From contig NZ_QPER01000002.1 in the NCBI RefSeq assembly GCF_009455635.1, forward strand, positions 3,348,001 through 3,412,000: a stretch of DNA of 64,000 bases. Reading direction: 5' to 3'. The notes below the pieces were generated by a model. The model saw nothing but the letters and a program-made list of their open reading frames with translations. It had not been told where the DNA came from and did no database searches. The translations under genes and the position numbers were made by a program. This DNA comes from Paraburkholderia agricolaris. GTDB lineage: Bacteria > Pseudomonadota > Gammaproteobacteria > Burkholderiales > Burkholderiaceae. Position 1 is the first letter of the stretch. Every line of letters starts with the position of its first letter. Shown in pieces: positions 26,528-36,540 of the stretch.

Positions 26528-27445
26528 TTACCCCGCCCGCTCGACCAGCGTCGCCGTCTGACCGGCCATGCCGCGCTTCGAGCGACGGCCGCCAGCCAGC
26601 AGCACCGTGTGCAGTTGTGCACCGAAGCCGCGCACCCGTTCCATCACCGACTTGTTGCGGCGAACCAGGAAGTTGTAGCCGAGCACCGCCGGAACTGCCA
26701 CGGCCAGACCGATTGCCGTCATGATCAGCGCTTCACCGACCGGGCCTGCGACCTTGTCGATCGATGCCTGGCCGGCGATACCAATGGCCGTTAGTGCGTG
26801 ATAGATACCCCACACCGTACCAAACAGACCAACGAACGGCGCCGTGGAGCCAACCGTACCCAGGAAGGCCAGGCCGTCCTGCAGACGGTTCGACACATTG
26901 GTGATGGCGCGCTCGACCGACACGTCGATCCAGGTGTTGCGATCGACCGCTTCGAGCAGGGCTTCATCGTGGTGCTCGCCGGCTTCGATTGCCGTTTCGG
27001 CGATAAAGCGGAACGGCGACGACTCGTCCAGCAGCTTCGCGCCTTCTGCGAGCGACGGCGCGCTCCACAGCTGTTCGTCAGCACTCTTCGCACGGCGGTT
27101 CGCACGATACTGTTCGAAGAACTTGGTGATCATGATGTACCAGCTGCCCATCGACATGATCACCAGCAGGATCAGCACGAAACGGGCAACAAAGTCACCA
27201 CCTTTCCACAGCGCACCGAGACCATACGGGTTGCTGACCATTTCAGATGTCGCAGGTGCCGGTGGCGGCACGGCCTGATCCGCAGGTGCTGCTGCAGGTG
27301 CTGCCGTCGGCGCCGTGGCGGCCGATACGGCTACGGTTACCCCACTAGCCTGCGCGCAGGCAGTTTGCGGTGCAACGAGGGTCGTCGCCGTGGCTACGGC
27401 GAACACCATGCTGGCCGACAGCGCGGCGAGAGAATGCGTCTTCAT
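26528..27445 (-). CDS. exbB: ExbB/MotA/TolQ family proton channel protein
   Basis: A 305-aa protein from ATG 27445 (TGGAG six bases upstream). A signal-like N-terminus (THSLAALSASMVFAVATATTL) and an alanine/proline spacer precede the core, which has three membrane helices: FVARFVLILLVIMSMGSWYIM, LAFLGTVGSTAPFVGLFGTVWGIYHAL and the ALIMTAIGLAVAVPAVLGYNF helix. The GTVGSTAPFVGLFGTV motif is diagnostic. Forms the ExbB-ExbD motor driving TonB. Second gene of the tonB-exbB-exbD-exbD-TPR run, 75 bp after tonB. Confidence 0.93.
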   Translation of the reverse strand: MKTHSLAALSASMVFAVATATTLVAPQTACAQASGVTVAVSAATAPTAAPAAAPADQAVPPPAPATSEMVSNPYGLGALWKGGDFVARFVLILLVIMSMGSWYIMITKFFEQYRANRRAKSADEQLWSAPSLAEGAKLLDESSPFRFIAETAIEAGEHHDEALLEAVDRNTWIDVSVERAITNVSNRLQDGLAFLGTVGSTAPFVGLFGTVWGIYHALTAIGIAGQASIDKVAGPVGEALIMTAIGLAVAVPAVLGYNFLVRRNKSVMERVRGFGAQLHTVLLAGGRRSKRGMAGQTATLVERAG

Positions 27446-27520
27446 GTCTGCTCCAGTCCATCCATTGAACTTGTACAACGTGACTAATAAATCGCTACCT
27501 GTACCGCTCGGTTCGTGGGT

Positions 27521-28207
27521 TCAGTTCAGGTTAAACGTGAACGGGACCTGGACACGCACAGGTTGGCCTTGGGAAACGCAACTAAACTGTTTTACCGCGT
27601 TGAACGCCGCGCGATCCAGTGATGAATCCTCGGATGACTTCGCGACGTGTTCATTCGTAATATGGCCCTGCGGATCGACTACGAATTCAATGAGCGCATT
27701 GCCCGTGACGTTGTTTTCCCGTGCCTCTCTCGGATAGACCACAGATGAGCGGACCTGATCGGAGTTCGGGCAAACCACGCCCACTTCAGTGCTCGGCGCC
27801 TTGGTCGGCGTCGGCGCTGCGGGAGGTGCCGGCGGCGGTGCAGGCTGGGCCACGACCGGGGCGGTCTGGTGCATGATCGTTGCCTGAGGCGGAGCCTGCA
27901 CCGGCACTTCCGGCGGCGGCACGAACGGCGGCGGAGGCGGTGCGAACTTCGGCGGCGGCAACTGCACGGTCGGCAACGGCAACGGTGGTGGGGGTTTCAC
28001 CTGCTCAATGATCTTTGTTTCGATCGGGTGTTGAATGACCTCCACCACCTTGGTGGCAAGACCATTGAGCAAGGCATAGATCAGCACCACATGCAGAAGA
28101 AGAACGGCGACAATACCGCCAAAGCGGCGTACAGGGTTCTGCTGCTTTTTCCCGAACTCGCGCGGGCCTCTCGCGTCATTTGACCGAAACACTCCATCGG
28201 TTAACAT
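27521..28207 (-). CDS. tonB: TonB energy-transducing protein
   Basis: A 228-aa TonB taking ATG 28207 (AAGGA eight bases upstream; ATG 28216 is too close to it). One N-terminal membrane anchor (GGIVAVLLLHVVLIYALLNGL), a long proline-rich spacer (PPPPLPLP...PPPKFAPPPPPFVPPP) spanning the periplasm, and a C-terminal TonB domain (YPREARENNVTGNALIEFVVDPQGHI) ending in VPFTFNLN. It links the ExbB-ExbD motor to outer-membrane receptors. It lies 45 bp after the M81 hydrolase and downstream of the receptor, so it is probably dedicated to that receptor. Confidence 0.93.
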   Translation of the reverse strand: MLTDGVFRSNDARGPREFGKKQQNPVRRFGGIVAVLLLHVVLIYALLNGLATKVVEVIQHPIETKIIEQVKPPPPLPLPTVQLPPPKFAPPPPPFVPPPEVPVQAPPQATIMHQTAPVVAQPAPPPAPPAAPTPTKAPSTEVGVVCPNSDQVRSSVVYPREARENNVTGNALIEFVVDPQGHITNEHVAKSSEDSSLDRAAFNAVKQFSCVSQGQPVRVQVPFTFNLN

Positions 28208-28252
28208 ATTAGTCATCCTTAAAACCTACGGAACATTTGATCTTGCATGCGG

Positions 28253-29728
28253 TTAAGCATGGCTTATGTCCTGAAACGGATTGTCGACACGCGGCCAGAA
28301 GTTGGGCGGGCGAACGCGGTACGGGATATTGACGAAATCCGCTGTTAGAGCACCCGGCGCCGATACATAAAGCACTTCTTCCGCAATCGGCGCAAATTCC
28401 GCGTGGAAATGTTGTGTGGACTTGACCACGACGATGCGTTTTCCCGCAAGATCGATTCCGAGACCGGTAAAAGCACTTGGCGAAAACGTTTGTTCTCGCA
28501 GCGTCATCAATACGATATCGACATCGTCGTCCGTCGACACCCACGCCGCCGATCCCAGCCGGGAAATCGTGCCGCCCATGGTTTGACGGTGGTCGTCCGC
28601 AAGCGCGCGTACGGTTACCTTCAAATCCAGCGGCGTACCGGAACTCACCCCGGATTTGCCACCGATCCGAAGCGTTAGCCGCGTGCCAACCCCCGCTTCC
28701 TTGCAAGCCTGCACTGCGCCAATGTCGTAAATGCAGCCAAGCGCCACATTGGAGATGCCACGCTCGACGATCCGCGACAAAATGAAAGTACTGTCGCATG
28801 GCGCCCCACCGCCCGGATTGTCTGCAACGTCGGCAAGCACCACGAGTCCGCCGTCGACCGCCAGCGCACGATCGAGCGCCGCGTCGATCAGCAATGCTGT
28901 CGGCCGGGCCGCTTCACGCATGTCCCACAGCTCGCTAGCCAGTTGCGCGGCGATACGCTGAGCTTTAACTTCGTCGTTGTCCGTAATCACCCAGATCCTC
29001 GCACCCGTTTCGGCTACGTCGCCCCATGGAAACCCATGACCAAACGATACCGACAACACACCGTCTTTCCCTTCCAGTGACTGCATGCGCTTGACGAATC
29101 CGATCATCGGTTCGCGGGTGGTATGCCATATTCCCACCATACGGCAATCGTGCATCGCGGTCACGGGACGGATACGACCTTCCGCAGTCGCCACAGTCAG
29201 CGCGTAAACCTCCCGCAGGCGATCGATCGCGTCCGTGTGAGGATATTCCTTGAAACAGACAATGACGTCCGCATTGCGCTTCATCTGCTCGGTGAAGTGG
29301 CAATGCAGATCGAGCTCCACACCAATGGGCACAGTCTCGCCAACAATTCTTCTAATTTCCTCAATCAGCTCTCCTTCACAATCGTCGCATCGCTCCGCGA
29401 CCATTGCGCCATGCAGTATCAGGACCACGGCACCGACCGGAAGCGCTGCGCGTAGGTCCGCGAGAATTTCGTCGCGAAAACCTTCGTACACCGCCTGCAC
29501 CGTTCGGCCCGATGGTTGCGCCATGGCCGACAGACTTTCCACCACTTCATGGCCTTGTGCGACGGCGAGCCGGTGCAACTCCACCGCTCCGTCTCCAAGC
29601 GGGCCGTCAGGATCGACCTTGCTGGCATCTCCGTGAAAGATGCCAAACGAGGCATAGCCGCCAAACCCGGTCGGGCTCGGCGCAAACGTATTCGTTTCGG
29701 TGACCAGTGTTGCCGTAAAAATCTTCAC
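28253..29728 (-). CDS. M81-family metallohydrolase (microcystinase C/MlrC-like)
   Basis: A 491-aa protein with a GTG start at 29728 (AGGAG six bases upstream). The N-terminal MlrC-type domain shows VTETNTFAPSPT, LILHGAMVAERCDDCEGELIEEI and the metal-binding ELDLHCHFTEQM, KEYPHTDAIDR region; the C-terminal MlrC_C domain shows VVLADVADNPGGGAPCDSTFILSRI. M81 enzymes are zinc-dependent; MlrC cleaves linear microcystin products at the Adda residue, others act on different amides or peptides. The gene sits between the TonB-dependent receptor and tonB in one run, so it probably acts on a compound brought in by that receptor. No signal peptide, so cytoplasmic. Substrate unknown. Confidence 0.85.
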   Translation of the reverse strand: MKIFTATLVTETNTFAPSPTGFGGYASFGIFHGDASKVDPDGPLGDGAVELHRLAVAQGHEVVESLSAMAQPSGRTVQAVYEGFRDEILADLRAALPVGAVVLILHGAMVAERCDDCEGELIEEIRRIVGETVPIGVELDLHCHFTEQMKRNADVIVCFKEYPHTDAIDRLREVYALTVATAEGRIRPVTAMHDCRMVGIWHTTREPMIGFVKRMQSLEGKDGVLSVSFGHGFPWGDVAETGARIWVITDNDEVKAQRIAAQLASELWDMREAARPTALLIDAALDRALAVDGGLVVLADVADNPGGGAPCDSTFILSRIVERGISNVALGCIYDIGAVQACKEAGVGTRLTLRIGGKSGVSSGTPLDLKVTVRALADDHRQTMGGTISRLGSAAWVSTDDDVDIVLMTLREQTFSPSAFTGLGIDLAGKRIVVVKSTQHFHAEFAPIAEEVLYVSAPGALTADFVNIPYRVRPPNFWPRVDNPFQDISHA

Positions 29729-29917
29729 TACATGCTCCTGATTTGCATTGCGTCAATTCGTACGAAGTGCAGACCCCAGACGCAGTGGGTTCACCAGAGG
29801 TCTTGCAACGAACAGGCTTCGCGCTGATTATTGGTAACCTGCCGCGCTGCGCGATGCCGATCATCAGGCTAAGCGGATCGCGCAGATGGCACAGTGGCCA
29901 CGTCCTCCAGCACTCAG

Positions 29918-32272
29918 TTAGAACGGCACATCGACTTGCATGCCGACTGTCAACGGCTGAATGAACGAGACCTCGGTAGGGCCGCCGAGCGGGACTAACA
30001 TATTGCTCGCGCTTTGCATGCCACGCCTGTTGAACAGATTGTGAACAAAGAGGGATACGTTCGCCACGCGCAGGTCGATACCCGCACGCAGGTCTGTCGC
30101 GAAGTACCCCGGCAGCCTGAAGTTCGGCGTAGACACGCTACCGCCATAGCCTGAATTTCGCGGTCCGACGTAGGTCTCGGTTGCCCCCGCGTATGCTCGA
30201 TACGAGCCGACGTTGAAGAGGTAGTCGAGATTCGCAGTAGCCGAGAACGGTGCCGTATTCGGCAGGCGGTCGCCGGACATCGCCCCGATGCCGGGCACGT
30301 TTTCGGTCAGCCGTGCATCGGTATAGGTAAGACCGGTGCTCAGTCGCCAATGGGGAGTTGGGTTCAGAGAGCCAAAGAACTCAACACCCCTCGACCGAGC
30401 GGTGCCTCCGTTGGATATGAGACCAAGGCCGTCAATCTGAGTCAGTAGTTGAACGTCTTTCCACTGGATATCGAATAAGGACAGTGACACTGAGGCGTGC
30501 TTCTCAAGGAAGTCAGCCTTATAACCCACTTCATAGCTAGTGAGCGTGTCGGGATCGAATTTTGACTGTGTCATTTTCCCGGTGGCAGAATCAAGCACGC
30601 TGATTTCCGGGCCGCCAGGGCGGTAGCCGGTGGCAACGCGCGCATAGACACTGCTGTTGCCGGTCAGCAGATAATTTAGCGTGAAGAGATAGGTCTTGCT
30701 CGTATCATTGGACTGGGCCGTTTTGTTGGTTGCTCCTCCGGAAAGTGCACCCGTCACATCCTGGCTATAGGTCTGATTGTTGTGAGCGATTCGCAAACCT
30801 GCGGTTGCGGCGAGGCGGCTTGTGACGTGATAGGTCAGATCGCCATAGGCTGCATATTCCTGGTAGGTCGAGGGAAGCTGTGCATTGAGCAGAATGAGAG
30901 AAGCGCCAGGTCCCGAGGCAGTAGCGAATTGATTGTTAGTAGTCCGTTCCTGTGTATAAAAAAGTCCAGCAATCCACTCGATCTGGCGATTGGCGGCAGA
31001 GGTCAGGCGCAATTCCTGCGTAAATTTATCCGTGGAAAGGGCCTGCTGATAGCCGGCCGACGTAAAGGTCGATGGGCCAAACTGGGCGTTCAGCGCAGGG
31101 ACATAGCCTAGTGAATAATCGGCCATCAGAGAGGTGCGTATGGTCTGATAGGCCGAGATCGCGTTCAGGCGTGCCCATCCGAAATCATATTCAATGTTCG
31201 CCGAGTACAGTTCGATCAGCTGGTCATACGGTTCGTTGAGCTGGCGCCCCTGCGTAAGGTCACCGTAGAGGGGTTGTCGGGTCGTGAAGTTGTAGTCGAC
31301 CTGCCCCGTGCCATCACTCTTGATCTGCTGCGTGGTCGCCGTCAGACGTATCGTCAGGTCCTTGGTCGGCGTTACGATCAAGGATGCCCGGCCACCGCGC
31401 GTGGTAGCGCCGTCAACCCCGTTCTCCGGATCGTTGCCAACTCGATTGACGTATCCGCCGTTCTGCTGATTGAAAGCGCTCACTCGAAAGGCGGCGACGC
31501 CCTCCTTGATCGGCACATTCACCACCGCGTCTTGTGTGTGATTGAGGCCGCCATGCTCGGTGCCGGAGAAGACGACCCCCGCATGTCCAAATAGCCCACC
31601 CTGGGTGTCCGGCTCATTGGTGATGTATTTCATCAGGCCACCCATTGCACCCGCGCCATACAGCGTGCCCTGTGGCCCCCGTAACAACTCAATGTGGTTC
31701 AGGTCCAGCAGGCCCATGTCCAGGGCGTAGTTTGCACCGCCCCCATAGTTCGTACTGGAACCAAACGGCACGTCGTCCACATAGACGCCGACTGTCGGTC
31801 CGATGTCCAGGTTGCCAGTTGTGACCCCGCGGATGCTGATCTGGTCACTACCGGCACCGGCGGCTCCTGTGACGAGCGACACGCCGGGCTCCTCTTTCAG
31901 GTAGTCACGCACCGACTGATTTCCCTTGCGTTGCAGCTCCTGCGCGCTGATTGCATTTACCTGCATCGGCACTTCACGCGCCGGCTCTCGCCGCCGGTTC
32001 GCAGTGATTTCCACCGTGTTCAGTGTGGTGGTATCCGAAACCGCTTTGCTCCTGCCGCCAACCTTCGTTGTGGCGGGAACGGGCATGTCGGCAGCGCTCG
32101 CCGCAACTGGCGGGGTGGCGGGTTCCGTTTGCGCGTGCGCGCACGGCACCGTGAGTCCAAACGCGGACCCGACGATCAGCGATACATAGCGCCCGCTCGC
32201 CGGCCGCACCATATCGGCACCGTTGCGATGCATTCCCCGACGGGAACTCCTCCAATTGCTCTTGACACCCAC
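29918..32272 (-). CDS. TonB-dependent outer-membrane receptor
   Basis: About 784 aa. I favour GTG 32272, which has a perfect AAAGGAGG seven bases upstream; the open frame begins at 32308. A signal region ends VPCAHA-Q. The TonB box is around LNTVEITANRR, then the plug domain (REPAREVPMQVNAISAQEL, YVDDVPFG, RGPQGTLYGAGAMGGLMKYIT) and a beta-barrel with a C-terminal phenylalanine (MQVDVPF). The plug with MQVNAISAQEL and GTLYGAGAMGG resembles receptors of the Sphingomonad/Burkholderia type for organic substrates rather than classic siderophore receptors. It is first in a seven-gene minus-strand run with the M81 hydrolase and the TonB motor. A 19-bp repeated motif lies 236 bp upstream. Confidence 0.9.
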   Translation of the reverse strand: MGVKSNWRSSRRGMHRNGADMVRPASGRYVSLIVGSAFGLTVPCAHAQTEPATPPVAASAADMPVPATTKVGGRSKAVSDTTTLNTVEITANRRREPAREVPMQVNAISAQELQRKGNQSVRDYLKEEPGVSLVTGAAGAGSDQISIRGVTTGNLDIGPTVGVYVDDVPFGSSTNYGGGANYALDMGLLDLNHIELLRGPQGTLYGAGAMGGLMKYITNEPDTQGGLFGHAGVVFSGTEHGGLNHTQDAVVNVPIKEGVAAFRVSAFNQQNGGYVNRVGNDPENGVDGATTRGGRASLIVTPTKDLTIRLTATTQQIKSDGTGQVDYNFTTRQPLYGDLTQGRQLNEPYDQLIELYSANIEYDFGWARLNAISAYQTIRTSLMADYSLGYVPALNAQFGPSTFTSAGYQQALSTDKFTQELRLTSAANRQIEWIAGLFYTQERTTNNQFATASGPGASLILLNAQLPSTYQEYAAYGDLTYHVTSRLAATAGLRIAHNNQTYSQDVTGALSGGATNKTAQSNDTSKTYLFTLNYLLTGNSSVYARVATGYRPGGPEISVLDSATGKMTQSKFDPDTLTSYEVGYKADFLEKHASVSLSLFDIQWKDVQLLTQIDGLGLISNGGTARSRGVEFFGSLNPTPHWRLSTGLTYTDARLTENVPGIGAMSGDRLPNTAPFSATANLDYLFNVGSYRAYAGATETYVGPRNSGYGGSVSTPNFRLPGYFATDLRAGIDLRVANVSLFVHNLFNRRGMQSASNMLVPLGGPTEVSFIQPLTVGMQVDVPF

Positions 32273-32507
32273 GATAGGGCCTCCTTTTTTTCTTGCGTTG
32301 TGGGACACATCGCTCGACTGGCTAATGTAGTTGTGCTAAATCCGAGTGGTTGACTTCCCTCTTCCCCTGTCACTTTCCTCTTCTCAGAGCGCGCTCATCT
32401 GTCGAACTGCCAGCGGGCCTTTCCGTGGAAACTCCAGTCGATTTCCTTGCTCTTCGCTGCGCTTCTGTAAGGCGCAGTGATACAAGCTTCGCATCAACAA
32501 AATAAAA

Positions 32508-32526
32508 AAGCAAGTTGACTTTATTG
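32508..32526 (+). promoter_or_regulatory. Copy 1 of a 19-bp motif in the receptor/tetR divergent region
   Basis: AAGCAAGTTGACTTTATTG. The same motif occurs at 36541 and 36628 with 16 of 19 positions shared. AAG and CTT form a loose inverted repeat with flanking A/T-rich arms (AATAAA...TTTATT here). Location between a divergent receptor gene and a TetR gene fits an operator for that regulator; it also contains a -35-like TTGACT. Confidence 0.6.
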
Positions 32527-32863
32527 CAATTAAAGAGGAACATCGGGAAAATAATGAGGCGTACTTGGGGAAGTTTTGCCGATCATCGTTGGAAAACGGG
32601 GGAGATGGCCGTCAGGCATCGGGAAGTGCACTGTCGTGACGGATAGCTGCGGCACGAGTACAACCACACCGCCGCCGTGAGGCATGATCGGGCAGACGAA
32701 AGCCGTCCGCGTATGGTCCGGCGTACGTTTTTGATACAGTTGCAATTTAGCGGAGCGCCACCGTTGGCCGCTACCTCCGGCGAGGCCTGACGCAGAGCGA
32801 ACGCTGCAATCTCAGACGGAAATCCATAGTGAAATCATCATCGAATCGATTAGATCCGTGCCC

Positions 32864-33532
32864 ATGTCCGACACTCTCGACGTAACCACGAAGCAAACGA
32901 AGCATCGCCGCAGCCAGGCTGATCGCAGCGCGGAGAGTCGCGCCAGGATTATTGCGGCCGCCCGCGATGTCTTGTGCGCGCAGGGTTACTCGGGCGCCAC
33001 GATGTATACGATCCGCGACGCCGCGGGAATGAGTCTCGGGGCCATTCAGCATCAGTTTCCTACCAAGGCGAATGTCATGGCGGCCCTTACGGCTGAGATA
33101 TCTGCCTCTGTAGCCAGGACGTTCGCCGAAGCCATCCGACGAGGAAGAACGCCAAAGGAATCGATGGAAAATCTGCTCGACGCCAATTTCGATAGGCTCA
33201 ACCGTCCAGAGATGGCCGCCTTGCTAGAAATTAGCCTGGCCCGACGGAACGACCCCGAACTGGACCGGGAAGTGACACCGAGCGTGCGGCGTTTTGACCG
33301 ACGCGTGCGCTCGTGGATATATCGAATTCTCCGTGCGGCCGGGGTAGATTTCGACGAGACCCAGCAGCAATGCCTCCAGATGCTCAATAATTCCATGACG
33401 CGCGGACTGACGGTGGAGTTCATTCAGAATCCCGACAATCCTGTGATCGAGCGTTGTGTGCGAATCTGGAAAGCACAAATACTGGACATGTGTTTCGGCG
33501 GCACGGATCGCCTGGACGAAAAGTTGTCCTAA
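32864..33532 (+). CDS. TetR-family regulator, probable controller of the uptake/catabolic regulon
   Basis: About 222 aa from ATG 32864 (a GTG two codons earlier is also possible; neither has a clear ribosome-binding site). The N-terminal helix-turn-helix is typical of TetR: RIIAAARDVLCAQGYSGATMYTIRDAAGMSLGAIQHQFPTKANVM. The helical C-terminal domain (MLNNSMTRGLTVEF, IWKAQILDM) should bind a small ligand. It is divergent from the TonB-dependent receptor, with a shared motif between them. The same motif lies in the amidase/transporter divergent region 4 kb away, so this is the best candidate regulator of both. Confidence 0.85.
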   Translation: MSDTLDVTTKQTKHRRSQADRSAESRARIIAAARDVLCAQGYSGATMYTIRDAAGMSLGAIQHQFPTKANVMAALTAEISASVARTFAEAIRRGRTPKESMENLLDANFDRLNRPEMAALLEISLARRNDPELDREVTPSVRRFDRRVRSWIYRILRAAGVDFDETQQQCLQMLNNSMTRGLTVEFIQNPDNPVIERCVRIWKAQILDMCFGGTDRLDEKLS

Positions 33533-33818
33533 GGGACCGTCATCGCGTTGTCGTGGGAAGCCACGACAGCCAACGTTTGCCGAAAAGGATCTCGCTGCGG
33601 TACACCGATTCCCTTCGGCGCCCATTGCGGAGCGAGCCGACCGACCATTTGCTGCTATCACATCGCCCCACGCCCTTTCGCTGTCGATCGGGTTTGCTCT
33701 CGCGGAGACATCAAGGGAACGGTAGGTCATCGTCCCTACTCCACGGTCGAGACCTGAATGTTCAAGAGCATCGCTGCAGGCTCGCCCGCAACGATGTCCG
33801 AGGCATCCCTTCTCTGCC

Positions 33819-34718
33819 TCAATCCCTTGGGGCCCCGGCAACTTGCGAAGCCGGCGCGCCTTGTGATGGCACAAGGAAACGTAGCGCCCGTGTGACGGCC
33901 ACGCCGAGCACCGATGTGTGCGTTTCGTCGTCGAACAGCGCGAGTTCAGTCGATACGCCATGCGCGGCGAGTGCTGCGCGCATTCGATAGGCATTACTGA
34001 TGATCGAGGCGGCGGCGAGCGCCTCGCCCGGCTCCTCCTCCCGCGCACCAGCCGACAGGAACACGGCTGTGCCGGTTGGGATGGCGCCGGCCGGCAAAGC
34101 GCGCACCACGTCGACCATGTGTTCATCGCCCGGTGCCGGCGGGAAATCGACCAGTGCCGGGCTTAGCATAGCGTAGCCCTGGAAGGCGTCCGGGCGTTGC
34201 GTCAGTACATGCGCGGCGAAATGGCCGCCGGCCGACATTCCGAACAGTATGCGCCGCGCGCCCGCCGTCTCGGGCAGCCGACGATTGACCTCCGGTACGA
34301 CCACATCGAGCAGTGCCGTCAGAAAAGTATCCGCGCCGCCCAGTTCGAGCGCCCCGAAACCTGGAATGTCCAGCGAGCGCCGCGGTCCTCGATAGAAATC
34401 GAGGCCGCGCCGACGCCCAACGAACGCATAGTCGCCGCGCTCCTCCGCGTAGCCGATACCGACGACCACCGCCGGACCGAGCTCGCCCGCATAACACCCC
34501 ATGCGCGCCGCTTCGACGACGGTGCCGAAGCTGTAGTCAGCGTCGGTCACGTAGATTACCGAAGCCGCACCAACAGTCGCACCCATCGCGTGAGTTGACG
34601 GCCGCGCGATCGAGATGCGCAAACTGGCCCCCAGACCGTCCGGCGCGACGACGAAGCTCTCGACTCCGGGAATGGCGGATATAGGGGTATCGGACATGTA
34701 AACGTTGTTATTGCTCAT
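33819..34718 (-). CDS. Alpha/beta hydrolase, esterase D/IroE-like
   Basis: A 299-aa protein with GGAG nine bases before the ATG. The serine-nucleophile elbow is ILFGMSAGGHFAAHVL near residue 167, the acid region is near ELALFDDETH, and the histidine is in DDETHTSVLG. The GxSxGG elbow with HFAAHVLTQRPDAFQGYAMLSPAL is characteristic of the Fes/IroE/esterase D-like group (ferric-siderophore or aryl esterases). It follows the amidase by 213 bp on the same strand and probably shares its transcript. No signal peptide. Substrate could be an ester in the imported compound; a siderophore role is possible but no siderophore genes are near. Confidence 0.8.
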   Translation of the reverse strand: MSNNNVYMSDTPISAIPGVESFVVAPDGLGASLRISIARPSTHAMGATVGAASVIYVTDADYSFGTVVEAARMGCYAGELGPAVVVGIGYAEERGDYAFVGRRRGLDFYRGPRRSLDIPGFGALELGGADTFLTALLDVVVPEVNRRLPETAGARRILFGMSAGGHFAAHVLTQRPDAFQGYAMLSPALVDFPPAPGDEHMVDVVRALPAGAIPTGTAVFLSAGAREEEPGEALAAASIISNAYRMRAALAAHGVSTELALFDDETHTSVLGVAVTRALRFLVPSQGAPASQVAGAPRD

Positions 34719-34931
34719 CTGCGCTTTCTCCGTTACTTAGCATACGCGTGCCATATGAGAGCACTCCTATTACGCTAATTCTGAGTTCGGACGCCGTGAA
34801 AGTGTCACGGAAGGGTTGCGATGATGACTCAGTCGCTTATCCCCGAGAGGGCCTTTAATGGTTTCGGAACAAGGTTGGAAACAGGCAACCGGAATTCTAG
34901 CTCGGGTTGATCAGATGTTCCTCGGTGGAAC

Positions 34932-36353
34932 TCAGTCGTCGCCGACCCAGATCGGCGGCGTGTGCCGCCACCACTCCGTGGCGCCTTCGAGCTGATAGGC
35001 AAGCGCGAGCAGAACGGCCTCGCCGCCCGGGTGGGTGGCGAACTGGATACCGACCGGCAACCCGTTATCGCTGAAGCCCATGGGAAGGCTGATGGAGGGT
35101 GTACCGGCGAAATTGTCGATCCAGCAATAGCCGGCATAGTCGACAAGGTGTTCTCTCTGGTCGAGCCACGCCAAGTCGGGGCCCATGACTCCGATACGGA
35201 CGATCTCGGTGCTGAATGTCGGTGTCATCCAGACGTCGACTTCGTTCAGCCGCTCGAGATAGCTCCCCACCGCGCCCTCCATCCACCGCCACGCCGAGGC
35301 GAAGCGCTCGTCGTCAATCCGCTTGCCGACATCCACCAGGGTCGCCGAGCGATGTTCAAGATCAGTCGGTGCAATGTGGATGCCGATTTGCTCTGAAAGC
35401 GCGCCCAGCCGGCGGACAAACGAACCCTCGGTGATATCGAGCAGCATCTCGATCGCGGTGGGACCGTCGAACGGCAGACGGCCATCCGTGACGCAATGGC
35501 CGAGGCGCCCAAGCAGATCGATCGTGCCCGCGAAGACTCGCCCGACGCTGGCGTCCGGCGCTTCGCCAGTACGCATGACTGTGCTGTAGGCCTGAATGCG
35601 AAGCGTGCGGTCGATCGGCGCTGTGACGAGCGAAACGGGCGCGAAGGCGGCGCCCGGGGCGCGTATCTGGGTTGCTTCCAGCCAAGCGGCCGTATCGCGT
35701 ACAGTGCGGCTGACGCAACCATTCACGGCCAGGTCGGAAATGGCGCGCATCTCCTCATCGCCGAAATTGCGCCCACGGGACGGCTTCAGGCCGACTAGTC
35801 CGCACGGCGCGGCGCCGTGACGGATCGAGCCCAAGCCGTCACTCGCATGTGCGATCGGCGTCACACCTGCGGCCACCGCAGCCGATGCGCCGCCCGATGA
35901 GCCGCCGGGCGCGTGATCGAGGCTCCATGGATTGCGCGTCACTCCGACAAGCGGCGATTCGGTCACCACATTGAGTCCCAGTTCGGGCATCGTCGAGCGG
36001 GCGATTGAAATCAGCCCCGCATTGGCGATCGCCCGAGTGTAGGGAGCATCCTCGGTCGGAATGTAATGCCGTAGCGCAGCCGCGCCCCAGCTTGATGGCA
36101 GCCCTTTTTCGTTGATCATGTCCTTGATCAGCGTCGGAATCCCGGCGAGTGGCCCCGGGTGTGGCTCGAGCGCCTGTTTGCGCGCGCGCTCGAAAGCTGG
36201 CCAGGCCATGAAGTTGAGTTGGGAATTGACGACCGTGGCGCGCTCAATGGCGCGGTCCACGAGTGCCTCAGGGGTGGTGACACCTTTGGCGAGCGCTTCA
36301 CGCATGCTCGTTGCATCGGCAGGCATTCCTTCAGTTGCTAGGGTCATCCTCAT
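34932..36353 (-). CDS. Amidase signature (AS) family hydrolase
   Basis: About 473 aa from ATG 36353 (GAGG just upstream); the frame opens at a GTG at 36461, and ATG 36401, 36347 and 36326 are alternatives. The Ser-cisSer-Lys triad is visible: lysine in IPTLIKDMINEKG, cis-serine in PGGSSGGASAAVAAG, nucleophilic serine in SDGLGSIRHG. The usual GGSIRxPA is GLGSIRHGA here. AS enzymes cleave amides, peptides' C-terminal amides or carbamates. Divergent from the MFS transporter with two copies of the 19-bp motif between them. Together with the M81 hydrolase and serine hydrolase it suggests breakdown of an amide-containing substrate. Confidence 0.88.
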   Translation of the reverse strand: MRMTLATEGMPADATSMREALAKGVTTPEALVDRAIERATVVNSQLNFMAWPAFERARKQALEPHPGPLAGIPTLIKDMINEKGLPSSWGAAALRHYIPTEDAPYTRAIANAGLISIARSTMPELGLNVVTESPLVGVTRNPWSLDHAPGGSSGGASAAVAAGVTPIAHASDGLGSIRHGAAPCGLVGLKPSRGRNFGDEEMRAISDLAVNGCVSRTVRDTAAWLEATQIRAPGAAFAPVSLVTAPIDRTLRIQAYSTVMRTGEAPDASVGRVFAGTIDLLGRLGHCVTDGRLPFDGPTAIEMLLDITEGSFVRRLGALSEQIGIHIAPTDLEHRSATLVDVGKRIDDERFASAWRWMEGAVGSYLERLNEVDVWMTPTFSTEIVRIGVMGPDLAWLDQREHLVDYAGYCWIDNFAGTPSISLPMGFSDNGLPVGIQFATHPGGEAVLLALAYQLEGATEWWRHTPPIWVGDD

Positions 36354-36540
36354 GAGCCTCGTCTGGAGAGTGGATGCTTTGTTGCTCGGGTCCTTAGCCA
36401 TTTTTTTTGACCGGCCCCGGTCGTTCGTTGGCCTCCGGAGCCATCGACTAAGCTTTGCCACGGTGTTGCCGCCCGGGCCCCGTCACTAATATTCCGGATG
36501 GCACTTCGGGCAACTGAACCGTGGCCGCCGCGAAATATAC

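Noticed and set aside
26231..28183. Plus-strand frames over exbB, exbD and tonB
   Set aside because: Arg/His-rich mirror images of strongly supported minus-strand genes.
32508..32526. The TTGACT-containing motif as a plain sigma-70 promoter
   Set aside because: No convincing -10 lies 16-18 bp downstream in any of the three copies, so an operator is the better first reading.
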